Below, piece after piece: positions 31,416 to 38,981 of a DNA stretch of 42,016 nucleotides (position 1 is its first letter; each line of letters opens with the position of its first letter). A program made the translations under genes and the position numbers. Under the pieces are notes generated by a model. The model made no database searches and was not told the origin of the DNA. It saw only the letters and a program-made list of their open reading frames with translations. Source of the stretch: Euryarchaeota archaeon UBA561 (lineage in GTDB: Archaea; Thermoplasmatota; Poseidoniia; Poseidoniales; Poseidoniaceae); assembly GCA_002502295.1 (NCBI GenBank), contig DANX01000042.1, positions 1-42,016 on the forward strand, written 5' to 3'.

Positions 31416-31857
31416 TACGTGGGCTTGGCTCGATAGCCGAGTACCTCGTGGTTCAATCGTCCGATTTAGCCTAGCGGGAGGGTTCAACAGTTTCGTTTTC
31501 TATGTGTTTTGGGCAGCCCTCGTTGCTCTGCTGACCAGTGTCGATGTCCGAATCCTATGGGGAATCTGCTGGGGAGTCACCGGAGTTCTCGCTCATTTTG
31601 TTCACCGATGGTTTACCTTTGACGACAGAAAGTCGGTGAGATGGACCCTCTCCACCGCCGTTCCAGTGTACGTCGCAAGTCTGGTTGGGTCGAGCATTAG
31701 CATTGGTTGGCTTTCCATCACGTATGCAACCGATGTTCGGCTCATGGGGTTGCTGAATCTTCTTGCTTGGGGGCTGATTGTGTGGTTGTTAATGCGCCTC
31801 TTTGTGTTCCAATATTCAACTACAGAGCATGCGTCTCAAGAACATCAAACGGTATGA
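31405..31857 (+). CDS. GtrA-family membrane protein
   Basis: About 150 residues with four predicted spans (about 18-40, 44-66, 80-100, 108-128). The [20 protein letters not shown] start (19-38), with the GG-F-N pattern, and the HRWFTF segment (66-71) between spans two and three are typical of GtrA. GtrA proteins are thought to flip polyprenyl-phosphate-linked sugars, or help glycosyltransferases, in surface polysaccharide synthesis. Start overlaps the preceding gene by 11 bases, indicating translational coupling. Its end overlaps the convergent DUF2237 gene by 38 bases, so the C-terminal tail ([11 protein letters not shown]) may be variable. Confidence 0.88.
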   Translation: MTTDTWAWLDSRVPRGSIVRFSLAGGFNSFVFYVFWAALVALLTSVDVRILWGICWGVTGVLAHFVHRWFTFDDRKSVRWTLSTAVPVYVASLVGSSISIGWLSITYATDVRLMGLLNLLAWGLIVWLLMRLFVFQYSTTEHASQEHQTV

Positions 31858-32182
31858 CGTCCAATGCCCGTCGATGGGTCGCTTCCAAATCAACGGGGCA
31901 GGCTTTTCCTGCGTTTACGGCGAGGAGCCATGTACGTGCACAGACACACCAAGAATCTCCTGCCTTGAGACCGGGGAAGTTGAATTGAGGCGCCGGCGTA
32001 ATGAGGTCGTTGCCTCTATCCCGGGCAAAGTGAAGAAAGTCCTCGGTGAGCACACAGCAAACGGTGTGAGAGCCATGATCGTTGTCGTCAGTGTTGCAAC
32101 AGCCATCTCGGTACCATCCCGTCAGCGGTTCTTGTGAGCACGACTGAAGTTCGGTACCTAGGACGTTCACACTGGGATCCAT
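31820..32182 (-). CDS. DUF2237 family protein
   Basis: A 120-residue small protein that fits the DUF2237 pattern closely: NVLGTELQSCSQEPLTGW, then RDGCC, the D-x-GSHTVCCV block, LTEDFLHFARDRGNDL, FNFPGLKAGDSWCVCA, LEATHRRAL and PFDVL. It is Cys-rich, with pairs CC, CC and CVC, so metal or redox chemistry is plausible; the biochemical role of the family is not known to me. The opposite strand has a short ORF (31829-32137) with Cys residues that looks coding-like, but it lacks the family signature and is a shadow. Transcribed with glutaredoxin upstream at 47 bases, suggesting a thiol-redox context. Confidence 0.85.
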   Translation of the reverse strand: MDPSVNVLGTELQSCSQEPLTGWYRDGCCNTDDNDHGSHTVCCVLTEDFLHFARDRGNDLITPAPQFNFPGLKAGDSWCVCARTWLLAVNAGKACPVDLEATHRRALDVIPFDVLETHAL

Positions 32183-32229
32183 GCAGCAAGGAGTACACGT
32201 TGCCCTATGAACGCTTGTTCACGAAGCCC

Positions 32230-32559
32230 TCACCTGCGGAAGATGTTCGTAAAACGGTTCCACAAACCCGTGTGTTCCGGCGGCGATGCTCGACCGAGTA
32301 ACACATCAAGTTCGCCCGATCGGTCAAGATTGACCAAGTCATCAAATCCTCCCACCGCTTGACCGTTGATGATGATCTGTGGAACGGTCCGCGCCCCTCC
32401 CGTCACTCGAGCGAATGCGCGCTGTACGTCTGGCGTGGATTTCAATCGGCGTTCCTTGTATGTGACCCGTTTTGAATCAAGCAGACGTTTGGCTTGAACA
32501 CAAGCGCCGCAGCCTCGGTTTGTCCAAACAATGACCGATGAATCATCGCCTTGAACCAT
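32230..32559 (-). CDS. Glutaredoxin
   Basis: A 109-residue thioredoxin-fold protein. Active site is RGCGAC (C17, C20), not the classical CPYC, a variant seen in some archaeal and bacterial glutaredoxins. TVPQI contains the cis-Pro loop, and the GGFDDL motif binds the thiol partner. The frame is open to 32730, but that would overlap the divergent TerB-like gene; the ATG at 32559 starts the fold. Disulfide reduction, perhaps serving GPx or the DUF2237 protein. The tail is basic and aromatic (LWNRFTNIFRR). Confidence 0.9.
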   Translation of the reverse strand: MVQGDDSSVIVWTNRGCGACVQAKRLLDSKRVTYKERRLKSTPDVQRAFARVTGGARTVPQIIINGQAVGGFDDLVNLDRSGELDVLLGRASPPEHTGLWNRFTNIFRR

Positions 32560-32654
32560 GGACTTCGGAGGGATGAATCGGGTTTCAAGATTGGGGTCCG
32601 CAGGGGGGTTTTGTCCGCTGGGTTCATTGGGAAGAAGCGCGCAAAGCCCCCCTA

Positions 32655-33086
32655 ATGCTACCCGACACGGTCCACAAACTCCCCCGAGAAGAACGGTTTG
32701 CCTATGCACGACTGCTGGCCTACATGGCACGAATTGACAACGAGCTCACCGTTGACGAAATGGCCATGTTTGAACAACGCCTCGGAACAGCGCTGCTCTC
32801 ACCAGGGCAACGTGAATCCATCCGGGCTGCTTTGAAGAACCCTCCAAGTCTTGAGGAGTGCCTAGCAGAATTGTCCGGAGAAGCGGGTCGCCTCGCTTTG
32901 CGGGACGCCGTGATGATGGCGGCAGCCGACGGAACCGTCGACGAAGATGAACGCGATGCGCTGGAAGACATCTCAGAGCATCTGGGGCTTCGTGAAGAGG
33001 CGGTTGAGGAACTCCTCAACTGGACCGTTGAGGGCTACAAATGGATGAAACAAGGATACGAACTTCTTGACACGCTTGAGGAATGA
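32655..33086 (+). CDS. TerB-like protein, first of two
   Basis: A 143-residue all-helical protein. Each half carries the TerB-type pattern of an acidic helix-turn with A-x-x-D-G-x-[IL]-x-x-[ED]-E: LAYMARIDNELTVDEMAMF in the N-terminal half and MMAAADGTVDEDERDALEDI in the second. TerB domains (PF05099) bind metal ions and occur in tellurite-resistance and stress-response gene sets. A third helix pair ends EEAVEELLNWTVEGYKWMKQG. Its partner gene starts seven bases after this stop and has the same layout, so this is a tandem duplication. Cytosolic; function unknown. No TerC, TerD or TerY genes are nearby. Confidence 0.72.
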   Translation: MLPDTVHKLPREERFAYARLLAYMARIDNELTVDEMAMFEQRLGTALLSPGQRESIRAALKNPPSLEECLAELSGEAGRLALRDAVMMAAADGTVDEDERDALEDISEHLGLREEAVEELLNWTVEGYKWMKQGYELLDTLEE

Positions 33087-33092
33087 GTCTGT

Positions 33093-33515
33093 ATGTTCCC
33101 CGATGGTTTGATCCATCGCTCCCCGCAAGAACGCGTCCGATACGCCGAAATTTTAGTCTTCATCGCAGCGGCAGACGGGGCATTGGTACGCGAAGAAATT
33201 GCCATGATTGAAGCCATGATGGGGCGCGCGATGATCCACCCTGAATCAAGGATCAAAGTCCGCGGAGGATTCGAACAACCCATCCCGCTTGAGCAGTCAC
33301 TGGCCGACCTTGATCCAGCGCTTGCTCAAATCATTCTCAGAGACGCTGCGCTGGTAGCAGCCGTTGACGGCGATTACGATCGAAAAGAATTGACGGCCCT
33401 TCGTAAGATTGCCAAAGCCGCTGATGTTAACCCCAAACAACTCTCGCAGTTGCTCGATTGGGTGACTGAAGGTTGGCATTGGTTTGAGCAAGTAAGCGAT
33501 TTTCTGGGGAAGTAA
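33093..33515 (+). CDS. TerB-like protein, second of two
   Basis: A 140-residue all-helical paralogue of the preceding gene. It keeps the FIAAADGALVREEIAMIEAM pattern (with the D-G and E-E acidic pair) and LVAAVDGDYDRKELTALRKI in the second half, and a final LLDWVTEGWHWFEQV that mirrors the neighbour's C-terminal helix. The pair is co-translated (seven-base gap). It is followed by the DNA methyltransferase gene 61 bases later on the same strand. Whether the TerB pair and the methyltransferase work together is inference from position. Confidence 0.72.
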   Translation: MFPDGLIHRSPQERVRYAEILVFIAAADGALVREEIAMIEAMMGRAMIHPESRIKVRGGFEQPIPLEQSLADLDPALAQIILRDAALVAAVDGDYDRKELTALRKIAKAADVNPKQLSQLLDWVTEGWHWFEQVSDFLGK

Positions 33516-33576
33516 CGGGCCTTTTTCATCCGTTCGTTGAGAGACATCTTCAAAGAGAGAAAGCCGTCCCGTCGGT

Positions 33577-35583
33577 TTGGTGGGGACATTGCAAAACGGG
33601 GTTAGTGGATGGTATGCACGATTGGACCGATGCCTTGACAACCGCGAATTACAAATTGACATCTGGCTTACAACCTGGGAAAAATCTCTCAGGACCTTCC
33701 AGCCCATTGCCGCCCTGCTCCCCGAAGACTGGCCCACGCTGCCTGCTAACCTCTTGACAGACCCCGGTCACGTTCTCGACCATCTTCTCGCTCGGCATGA
33801 CGCAGAATCAGATGGTCGCTCCCCGCGTGGTGCTCACCCGACACCCCCCCGGCTGGCAGACGCCGTCATCTGTTCGGAAATGAAAGAGACCATGGTCAAT
33901 CCCAAGAAGCCCGTTCAACAATCAAATTTCCTGATCAGCAACCTCCCTCCCGGATTCCGCCAGCATGTTGAACAACTCAATCTACCCAAGGCTACCCAAG
34001 ACAACGAAGTTGACGACGAAGCTGAACTGCAAGCGGTGAATGAAGACAAGCGCACGCTCAGCGGCATACCTTTGCCAGTCGCCGACACGGCCGCAGGCGG
34101 CGGTTTATTCCACGCTCGCCTGATTCGCCGGCACGCTGATGCTCACGAGGACGCCGATCTCGAATTGCGCAAGGAAGACAGCCGTCGTTTGTTTTCCAAC
34201 ATTCAACTCTTGGATGTGAACCCCTTGGTGGTCAAGAGCACAAAAACAAGACTCCTCCTTGAATCCATTCGCCATGAGTTGGTGAGTTTTGGCCCAGAAA
34301 CTCCCGGAAAAATCTCCCGGAAAGAAATGGAATCTCTGCTTGACGAAGGCGTCCGACAAGGCGATGCGTTGCAGGGTGAATGGCCATGGCAACAAGCCCC
34401 CGAATTGGTCCTAACCAATCCGCCGTGGTTGCGCATCAAGGACCGCTTCCGAGGAATGGATGACGGAAGTCAGCTCCGCAAGGAATTGGGCGATCAACTT
34501 CGAAGCCTAACCGATGACGGGAAACCTCGTTTCTCAACCATGCGAGGAAACGTCAACCTTTACCGCCTGTTCATTGAACGTAGCCTGCAGATTCTGAACG
34601 ATGGAGGGCGGTTGCGCATCATTGCGCCAGATAGCCTCCTTCGAGAGCAATCTTCGCACCCACTCCGTGAATTGCTTGTGCGGCACCACGGCTGGACTCA
34701 CGCCTGGGCAATTGAAGAAGCAAACCTCCTGTTCCCTGGAATGACGCAAGGCGTTGTTGTTCTCGGCATCACCGCCGGTGGTGAGGCTTCCGCTCTCAAC
34801 CTCCAAGGACCCATCACGCGAGCTGACTTGCGTCGAGAAGGGGTAGGATTGTCATCCCGCGTTCCTGTGTTTGAACTCGAAGAAACACAATGGAAAGGTT
34901 GGGCCAGAGACACATGGGCCGTGCCTCGGCTCCCTCGAGATCGCGTGGAACGGAATTACACCCTTGCGGTGCTTGACCGCTTGGCGAAACTTCCTCGCCT
35001 AAGCGACGAAGAGCACCCGTTGACCACCAACAAGCGCCAGGTGCGTGTTCGCGTGGGTGAAATTGACCAAACCTCTCACGCCAAGAGCATTGAAACATGG
35101 GTCAAGGGGAAACGAAGTCGCCCCTTCATCCGAGGCGTGCATTTTTCAGAGAGTGAAGAAGGAAAGGTGTTCATTCGCCACCCTGCGTTCCGTACCGATA
35201 TTCCATCCCGTGCCAGTGAACGCCAACTTGCCATGTGGGCCGGTGAGAATCACCCCTCCTACGGGCCCAGGCTGGCCTGTCAAGCCATCGTCAACGCCCA
35301 TCAAGAACGGCGTTTGCGCTGGGCCGTCATCCCCGAAGGAAGTGTTCTTGGAAACAGCGTAAACCACATTGAGCTTCATGATGACATTCAAACCCGCCTT
35401 GTGGAGGAGCATTCAGACATAGAATCCGGTTTGGAGTGGCTCTGCAGCCACCTGAACAACAACGATCTCGATGAGTGGGCACGAGCTTGGGCTGCCAACA
35501 ACAACGTCAACAACTACGAATTGGAAATGCTACCGGTGGAATTGCCAGACTCGTTTCCACAATTCAGCGGTCTCGTCCGCTGA
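33577..35583 (+). CDS. Adenine-type DNA methyltransferase of the Eco57I/type IIG class, apparently orphan
   Basis: 668 residues from a TTG (33577); GTG 33580 is next, and no ATG occurs upstream before the TGA at 33538-33540. Motif X is seen at 86-96 (GAHPTPPRLAD), the SAM-binding motif I at 169-177 (ADTAAGGGL, a variant of DPAAGSG), motif II at LLDVNPLVV (211-219) and the catalytic N6-adenine motif TNPPW (280-284). After it, DGGRLRIIAPDSLLR and LFPGMTQGVVVLGI match the family. The C-terminal ~280 residues are the likely target-recognition region. I see no nuclease motif (PD-E/D-x-K), no helicase and no restriction gene beside it. So it may be a regulatory orphan, or the methylase part of a defence system whose other genes lie elsewhere. 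Confidence 0.85.
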   Translation: MVGTLQNGVSGWYARLDRCLDNRELQIDIWLTTWEKSLRTFQPIAALLPEDWPTLPANLLTDPGHVLDHLLARHDAESDGRSPRGAHPTPPRLADAVICSEMKETMVNPKKPVQQSNFLISNLPPGFRQHVEQLNLPKATQDNEVDDEAELQAVNEDKRTLSGIPLPVADTAAGGGLFHARLIRRHADAHEDADLELRKEDSRRLFSNIQLLDVNPLVVKSTKTRLLLESIRHELVSFGPETPGKISRKEMESLLDEGVRQGDALQGEWPWQQAPELVLTNPPWLRIKDRFRGMDDGSQLRKELGDQLRSLTDDGKPRFSTMRGNVNLYRLFIERSLQILNDGGRLRIIAPDSLLREQSSHPLRELLVRHHGWTHAWAIEEANLLFPGMTQGVVVLGITAGGEASALNLQGPITRADLRREGVGLSSRVPVFELEETQWKGWARDTWAVPRLPRDRVERNYTLAVLDRLAKLPRLSDEEHPLTTNKRQVRVRVGEIDQTSHAKSIETWVKGKRSRPFIRGVHFSESEEGKVFIRHPAFRTDIPSRASERQLAMWAGENHPSYGPRLACQAIVNAHQERRLRWAVIPEGSVLGNSVNHIELHDDIQTRLVEEHSDIESGLEWLCSHLNNNDLDEWARAWAANNNVNNYELEMLPVELPDSFPQFSGLVR

Positions 35584-35632
35584 ACGGTGAAATGCGCATG
35601 TTTGATTTCCGAATTCCCGCGTTTTGAACACG

Positions 35633-35643
35633 ATAATTTATAC
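35633..35643 (+). promoter_or_regulatory. TATA-like box of the THEP1 gene
   Basis: ATAATTTATAC at 35633-35643 is the most AT-rich run in the gap after the methyltransferase. A start about 26 bases later (near 35664) would leave a ~30-base leader containing the AGGAGA at 35678-35683, ten bases before the ATG at 35694. So this promoter gives a leadered message, unlike the other boxes noted here. Confidence 0.55.
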
Positions 35644-35693
35644 CAATTGCCTGTCTAGCACCAATAGCGAACATTCCAGGAGATGAATTGACA

Positions 35694-36275
35694 ATGGGCG
35701 TTCATCCAAAGATTGGAATCACTGGTTTGCCGCGCAGTGGAAAATCAGCCGTCATGGAAAAGGTCCTCGACATGCTGCTTGACGAGCGAAAGCGCGAGAT
35801 CTCCATGCGCGGTGGCTCGTCTGAACATCCAATCCTCGGCGGGCTGCGAACCGAACCCTTGCTCGAAGACGGTGAGCGAATGGGTTACAAAGTCATCGAC
35901 ATTGTTTCAGGAGAAGAGGGTACCATCGCTCACAAGAAAATTGATTCACGTCTGCGGGTTCTTGGATACGGCATCGATGTAGAAGAGCTCGACCGGGTGG
36001 CTTTGCCAGCCATCGATTATGCTCAACACAATTGCGAGGTGTTGGTCATTGACGAAATCGGTAAATTCTCTGTTGAGTCGGAGGCTTTTGTTCAAGCTGT
36101 TCGGAGCGCATTGGAAGTGGACATGCCAACCTTGCTTACTCTGCACAAAAAGAGCCGCCATCCGCTCCTTCAAGATATTCGCCGACGCGATGACGGGCGC
36201 ATCCTCGAAGTGACCCCCGTTAACCGGGCCTTGCTACCATACAAGATTCACAAGCTGATGCGTGAAACATACTGA
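35694..36275 (+). CDS. Nucleoside-triphosphatase THEP1
   Basis: A 193-residue P-loop NTPase of the THEP1/NTPase-1 family. P-loop GLPRSGKS (11-18), Walker B VLVIDEIGKF with the family's D-E-I-G-K, and a region of RVLGYGIDVEE. THEP1 hydrolyses ATP and other NTPs slowly; its cellular task is uncertain. The family is widespread in archaea and present in some bacteria and animals. The ATG at 35694 has an AGGAGA ten bases upstream; a TTG six bases earlier is less likely. Its end overlaps the start of the next gene. Confidence 0.9.
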   Translation: MGVHPKIGITGLPRSGKSAVMEKVLDMLLDERKREISMRGGSSEHPILGGLRTEPLLEDGERMGYKVIDIVSGEEGTIAHKKIDSRLRVLGYGIDVEELDRVALPAIDYAQHNCEVLVIDEIGKFSVESEAFVQAVRSALEVDMPTLLTLHKKSRHPLLQDIRRRDDGRILEVTPVNRALLPYKIHKLMRETY

Positions 36276-36669
36276 GCGTCCATGTTTGCAGCGGTTCCTT
36301 GATGTGGCCACCTTGCTTGGACAACCCATGCACCCCCCTAGCGTCGCCGTGGAGCGCCTCCTGTACGGAACAGGGGTCGGCCTGCTGCTTGGTGTTGGCT
36401 TTGGTTTGGAGTCAGGTCGGCTCTTCGGTTCCTCATCGCTTGCTGTGGAACTCTTCATCGCTTTGGCGGTGGCTTGTTTTGTCCTTGGATGGATGCTCGG
36501 AAATGGAGCAGGTCCTCTGGCCCGGTGGTTCTCTCACGAAACTGAAGAGGCCATGGCCAAACGAGTTCGTTCTGACATTGAAGAAGTTCACCGTTCTGAG
36601 GATGTCACGGCCAAATGGGCGGCCATGGAAGCGAAGGTACTCACAGAAGACCTCGGCGAAGAGGCTTGA
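36262..36669 (+). CDS. Small membrane protein of unknown function
   Basis: About 135 residues from a GTG at 36262 (overlapping THEP1 by 14 bases) or 113 from the ATG at 36328. Two hydrophobic stretches rich in Gly (about residues 33-52 and 63-85) suggest two spans with GxxxG packing. A charged helical tail follows (EEAMAKRVRSDIEEVHRSED, then WAAMEAKVLTEDLGEE). The translational overlap suggests coupling with THEP1. No family recognised. Confidence 0.6.
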   Translation: MKHTERPCLQRFLDVATLLGQPMHPPSVAVERLLYGTGVGLLLGVGFGLESGRLFGSSSLAVELFIALAVACFVLGWMLGNGAGPLARWFSHETEEAMAKRVRSDIEEVHRSEDVTAKWAAMEAKVLTEDLGEEA

Positions 36670-36673
36670 AAAA

Positions 36674-36695
36674 ACACATCGTAGGGTTGATGTGT
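36674..36695. repeat. Inverted repeat before gcvH
   Basis: ACACATC (36674-36680) and GATGTGT (36689-36695) form a perfect seven-base stem around an eight-base loop. It lies directly after the stop of the membrane-protein gene and 34 bases before the gcvH ATG. It could be a terminator-like hairpin, though no T-run follows, or an operator. The halves CACATC/GATGTG also occur, fused, in the TFB promoter palindrome at 41430-41441. Confidence 0.4.
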
Positions 36696-36728
36696 GTTCA
36701 CCGTGTCGTTGAGCGCAGAGGCGAGACC

Positions 36729-37112
36729 ATGAGCGATGTCCCAGAAGGATTGTACTACACCAAAGAACACGAATGGATGCGAGTTGAAGGCGACACCGTA
36801 ACCATTGGCATCACCGACCACGCTCAGGACATGCTGACCGATATCGTGTACATTGAACTCCCTGAAGAAGGGGATGAAGTCGACGACATGGGTGAATTTG
36901 CCGTCGTTGAGTCGGTCAAATCGGCTTCACCAATCTTTGCCCCACTCGCAGGCACCATCACCGCCGTCAACCTGGACCTTGAAGACACTCCAGAACTCAT
37001 GAATTCCTCTCCTTATGGCGATGGATGGATTGTCAAAATGACATTGAATGAACCCGGGGCCGTCGCCAATTTGATGGACGCCGCCGCCTACAAAGCGGAA
37101 ATTGGCGAGTGA
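36729..37112 (+). CDS. gcvH: Glycine cleavage system H protein
   Basis: Carries the aminomethyl group on a lipoyl-lysine between the P, T and L proteins of glycine cleavage. 127 residues, as usual. The YTKEHEW start, ITDHAQDMLTDIVYIELPE strand, and lipoylation motif VESVKSAS with Lys64 are all present, followed by PLAGTITAVN and NSSPYGDGWIVKM. Active Lys is intact. The ATG at 36729 matches the family N-terminus. GcvP and GcvT are not in the window; isolated gcvH genes also serve as lipoate relay proteins in some organisms. Confidence 0.95.
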   Translation: MSDVPEGLYYTKEHEWMRVEGDTVTIGITDHAQDMLTDIVYIELPEEGDEVDDMGEFAVVESVKSASPIFAPLAGTITAVNLDLEDTPELMNSSPYGDGWIVKMTLNEPGAVANLMDAAAYKAEIGE

Positions 37113-37116
37113 GTTC

Positions 37117-37656
37117 ATGGTTGAAACCCCTGCGCTGACCCTGTACGTTGACGGGTCGTGCTTGGGCAACCAAAACGTAAACGCCTCAACTCCAGCATCT
37201 TGGGGATTGGTGATTGTCACCGGCGATTCCGGCCTCGGTAAAGGATCGGGTGAACTGCACCATGAGGAAGCAGGCTCCGTTGTGACCTCACCGGAGACCG
37301 AGGGATTCCTTGGCGCTGAAGTCGGCTCCAACAATACGGCGGAATTGAGCGGTTTTGCAGCAGCACTTCGATGGCTCCTCATCGAAGGAAACGATTCCGC
37401 CGCCATGATTCGGGCGGACTCGACCTATGCTGGGAACCTCGCCAGTGGAGTTTGGAAAGCCAAGGCGAACCGGGAATTGGTTGCGAACGTCCAGATGCTG
37501 TGGAAAGAGGTGGCTGCCCTTCGTCCACTATCATGGTCTCATGTCAAGGCTCATCGGGGCCACCGTTGGAACGAGCGTGCCGATCATTTGGCTTCCCGCC
37601 ACGCGATGGGCGAACTTCCTGAGCCGCTGACATTTTGGAAACCTGGCCAGCGTTAA
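37117..37656 (+). CDS. rnhA: Ribonuclease HI
   Basis: Cuts RNA in RNA-DNA hybrids. About 179 residues. The four catalytic acidic residues are visible: Asp12 (LYVDGSC), Glu76 (NNTAELSG), Asp101 (IRADSTYA) and Asp156 (NERADHLA), with His146 in VKAHRGH. Between the first and second strand pairs there is a ~50-residue Gly/Ser/Glu-rich region (about 16-70) longer than in E. coli RNase HI. The start ATG at 37117 follows the gcvH stop by four bases. Its stop overlaps the stop of the convergent GalU-like gene by four bases. Confidence 0.9.
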   Translation: MVETPALTLYVDGSCLGNQNVNASTPASWGLVIVTGDSGLGKGSGELHHEEAGSVVTSPETEGFLGAEVGSNNTAELSGFAAALRWLLIEGNDSAAMIRADSTYAGNLASGVWKAKANRELVANVQMLWKEVAALRPLSWSHVKAHRGHRWNERADHLASRHAMGELPEPLTFWKPGQR

Positions 37657-38516
37657 CCATCAAGTCGCCGCTGCAACCAATGCGTGAATTCTTCGCGATA
37701 ATCGGGGCGTCTCAGAGCATGGTCCACTTGGGCCTTCAACCACAACAATGGAGCGCCCGAATCGTACCATTGGGCCTCATCAAACACGACTCCATGAAGG
37801 GTTCCGTCATTCATCCAGTGTTGAAGCAAAGCGATGCTTTGCAAATCTCCATGGGCTTCGTAGGAATATTCTTGAAGGAGTTTCCCCGTTTCTTCTGGAA
37901 AGACATATCGGCCGCACAAGGCCAATCGAGAAGGGGCTTCACCAACGGTTGGCTTCTCAACGATCTGGTTGATGCGTGGGCCGTCCATCGCAACGATTCC
38001 ATATTGCGAAACGGCGTTTTCATCCACTTCCATCAACCCAACCGTGGCCTCACCGGTGCTCATGTAAGCCTCAATGAGTCGCTTCGAGCATCCAGATGGT
38101 GTGAACGCGTCAACGGGAGCGTGGAAATCCATCATAAGTGTGTCACCGAGCATGACCAGAAACGGACCGCTCACCGCTGGAAGCGCTGCCTCAATGGCGT
38201 TTCCAACCCCCATGGGCTGATGCTGGAGATGCACCTGGACCTCAAGGTCGGCCACAGCATTGAACAGTGATTCATCCAGATGAGGCCGCAAGGCGTGAAG
38301 ATCTCGACGGTCCTCAAGAAGCGCATCGAACGACTTTGATGGAGACGTGACGATGTGAATCCGGTCCACGCCTGCCTCTTTCGCCTCCAACACGAGATGG
38401 GTGAGCAAAGGCACATCGACAAGCGGAAGCGATTCTTTTGACGAAAAGGCACTTGCTGGAAACATACGCGTGCCGAGCCCCGCTGCGATCAAGACAGCGT
38501 CCCGAACCGTGTCCAT
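37653..38516 (-). CDS. UTP--glucose-1-phosphate uridylyltransferase (GalU-like)
   Basis: About 287 residues. The N-terminal AAGLGTRMFPASAFSSKE (11-28) is the nucleotide-binding loop with Lys27, close to bacterial GalU (G-x-G-T-R-x-x-P-x-x-x-x-x-x-K-E). VMLGDTLMM has the metal Asp. YGIVAMDG and QIVEKPTVGEAPS, then GRYVFPEE and LQHWMNDGTLHGVVF follow the GalU order. Product UDP-glucose would supply glycans or the dehydrogenase-like protein at 30591. The frame is open to 38711, but the ATG at 38516 starts at the conserved strand, and the divergent gene begins at 38566. Likely cytosolic. Confidence 0.9.
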   Translation of the reverse strand: MDTVRDAVLIAAGLGTRMFPASAFSSKESLPLVDVPLLTHLVLEAKEAGVDRIHIVTSPSKSFDALLEDRRDLHALRPHLDESLFNAVADLEVQVHLQHQPMGVGNAIEAALPAVSGPFLVMLGDTLMMDFHAPVDAFTPSGCSKRLIEAYMSTGEATVGLMEVDENAVSQYGIVAMDGPRINQIVEKPTVGEAPSRLALCGRYVFPEETGKLLQEYSYEAHGDLQSIALLQHWMNDGTLHGVVFDEAQWYDSGAPLLWLKAQVDHALRRPDYREEFTHWLQRRLDG

Positions 38517-38565
38517 GAACACCCACACAAGGCACAGGCTTTCAAGCGTGGCGTTCCAGCGAAGG

Positions 38566-38979
38566 ATGATGGAGCGAAAAGGCACCGCTGGTCTCCTCGT
38601 GGCTGGCCTGGTTTTGGTGGCCCAGTCCTTCACCACCATGGCCCCTGCTGGACCATGGGATTCCCCATCCTTCACACGCGGGGCCTTCGGCCTGGTAGGA
38701 TTGGTGCTCATCTATTTGGCATGGTTCAACCACACCTTCGGCAAGATGGGCGTGGCGCCAACGGTGAATCGATGGAAAACACCGGAGACAACCTGGCTCA
38801 ACGTGGTGGTGTTTGGACTCGTTTGCCTCATTCTCACGAGAATCATACGATGGATGGACACGGGTGGAGTGGTCCCAGAACCGGGAGGACTTTTGCTGGG
38901 TCTGATCGGCTTTTTGGCCTTGATGAACGGTCTGTATGTTTGGCTTATCACAAACGGTCCATTGAACGAGGAAGAATAA
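38566..38979 (+). CDS. Small membrane protein with four hydrophobic stretches
   Basis: About 137 residues starting at tandem ATGs (38566/38569). A basic N-terminus (MMERKG) precedes spans near 8-24, 40-57, 79-97 and 110-130. The loop after the second span contains NHTFGKMGVAPTVNRWKTPETTW, here split into a His/Lys-rich part and a Trp-rich part. The C-terminus is short and acidic. Starts further upstream (38401, 38515) lie in the GalU gene and are unlikely. No family is recognised. It is divergent from galU-like with a ~50-base gap and convergent with the HEAT-like gene. Confidence 0.65.
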   Translation: MMERKGTAGLLVAGLVLVAQSFTTMAPAGPWDSPSFTRGAFGLVGLVLIYLAWFNHTFGKMGVAPTVNRWKTPETTWLNVVVFGLVCLILTRIIRWMDTGGVVPEPGGLLLGLIGFLALMNGLYVWLITNGPLNEEE

Positions 38980-38981
38980 GT

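Noticed and set aside
31829..32137. A plus-strand frame with several Cys residues overlapping the DUF2237 gene
   Set aside because: The minus-strand protein has the full DUF2237 signature, so the plus frame is a shadow.
37635..38270. A plus-strand frame of about 211 residues opposite the GalU-like gene
   Set aside because: The minus-strand GalU reading has clear catalytic motifs; the plus reading has none.
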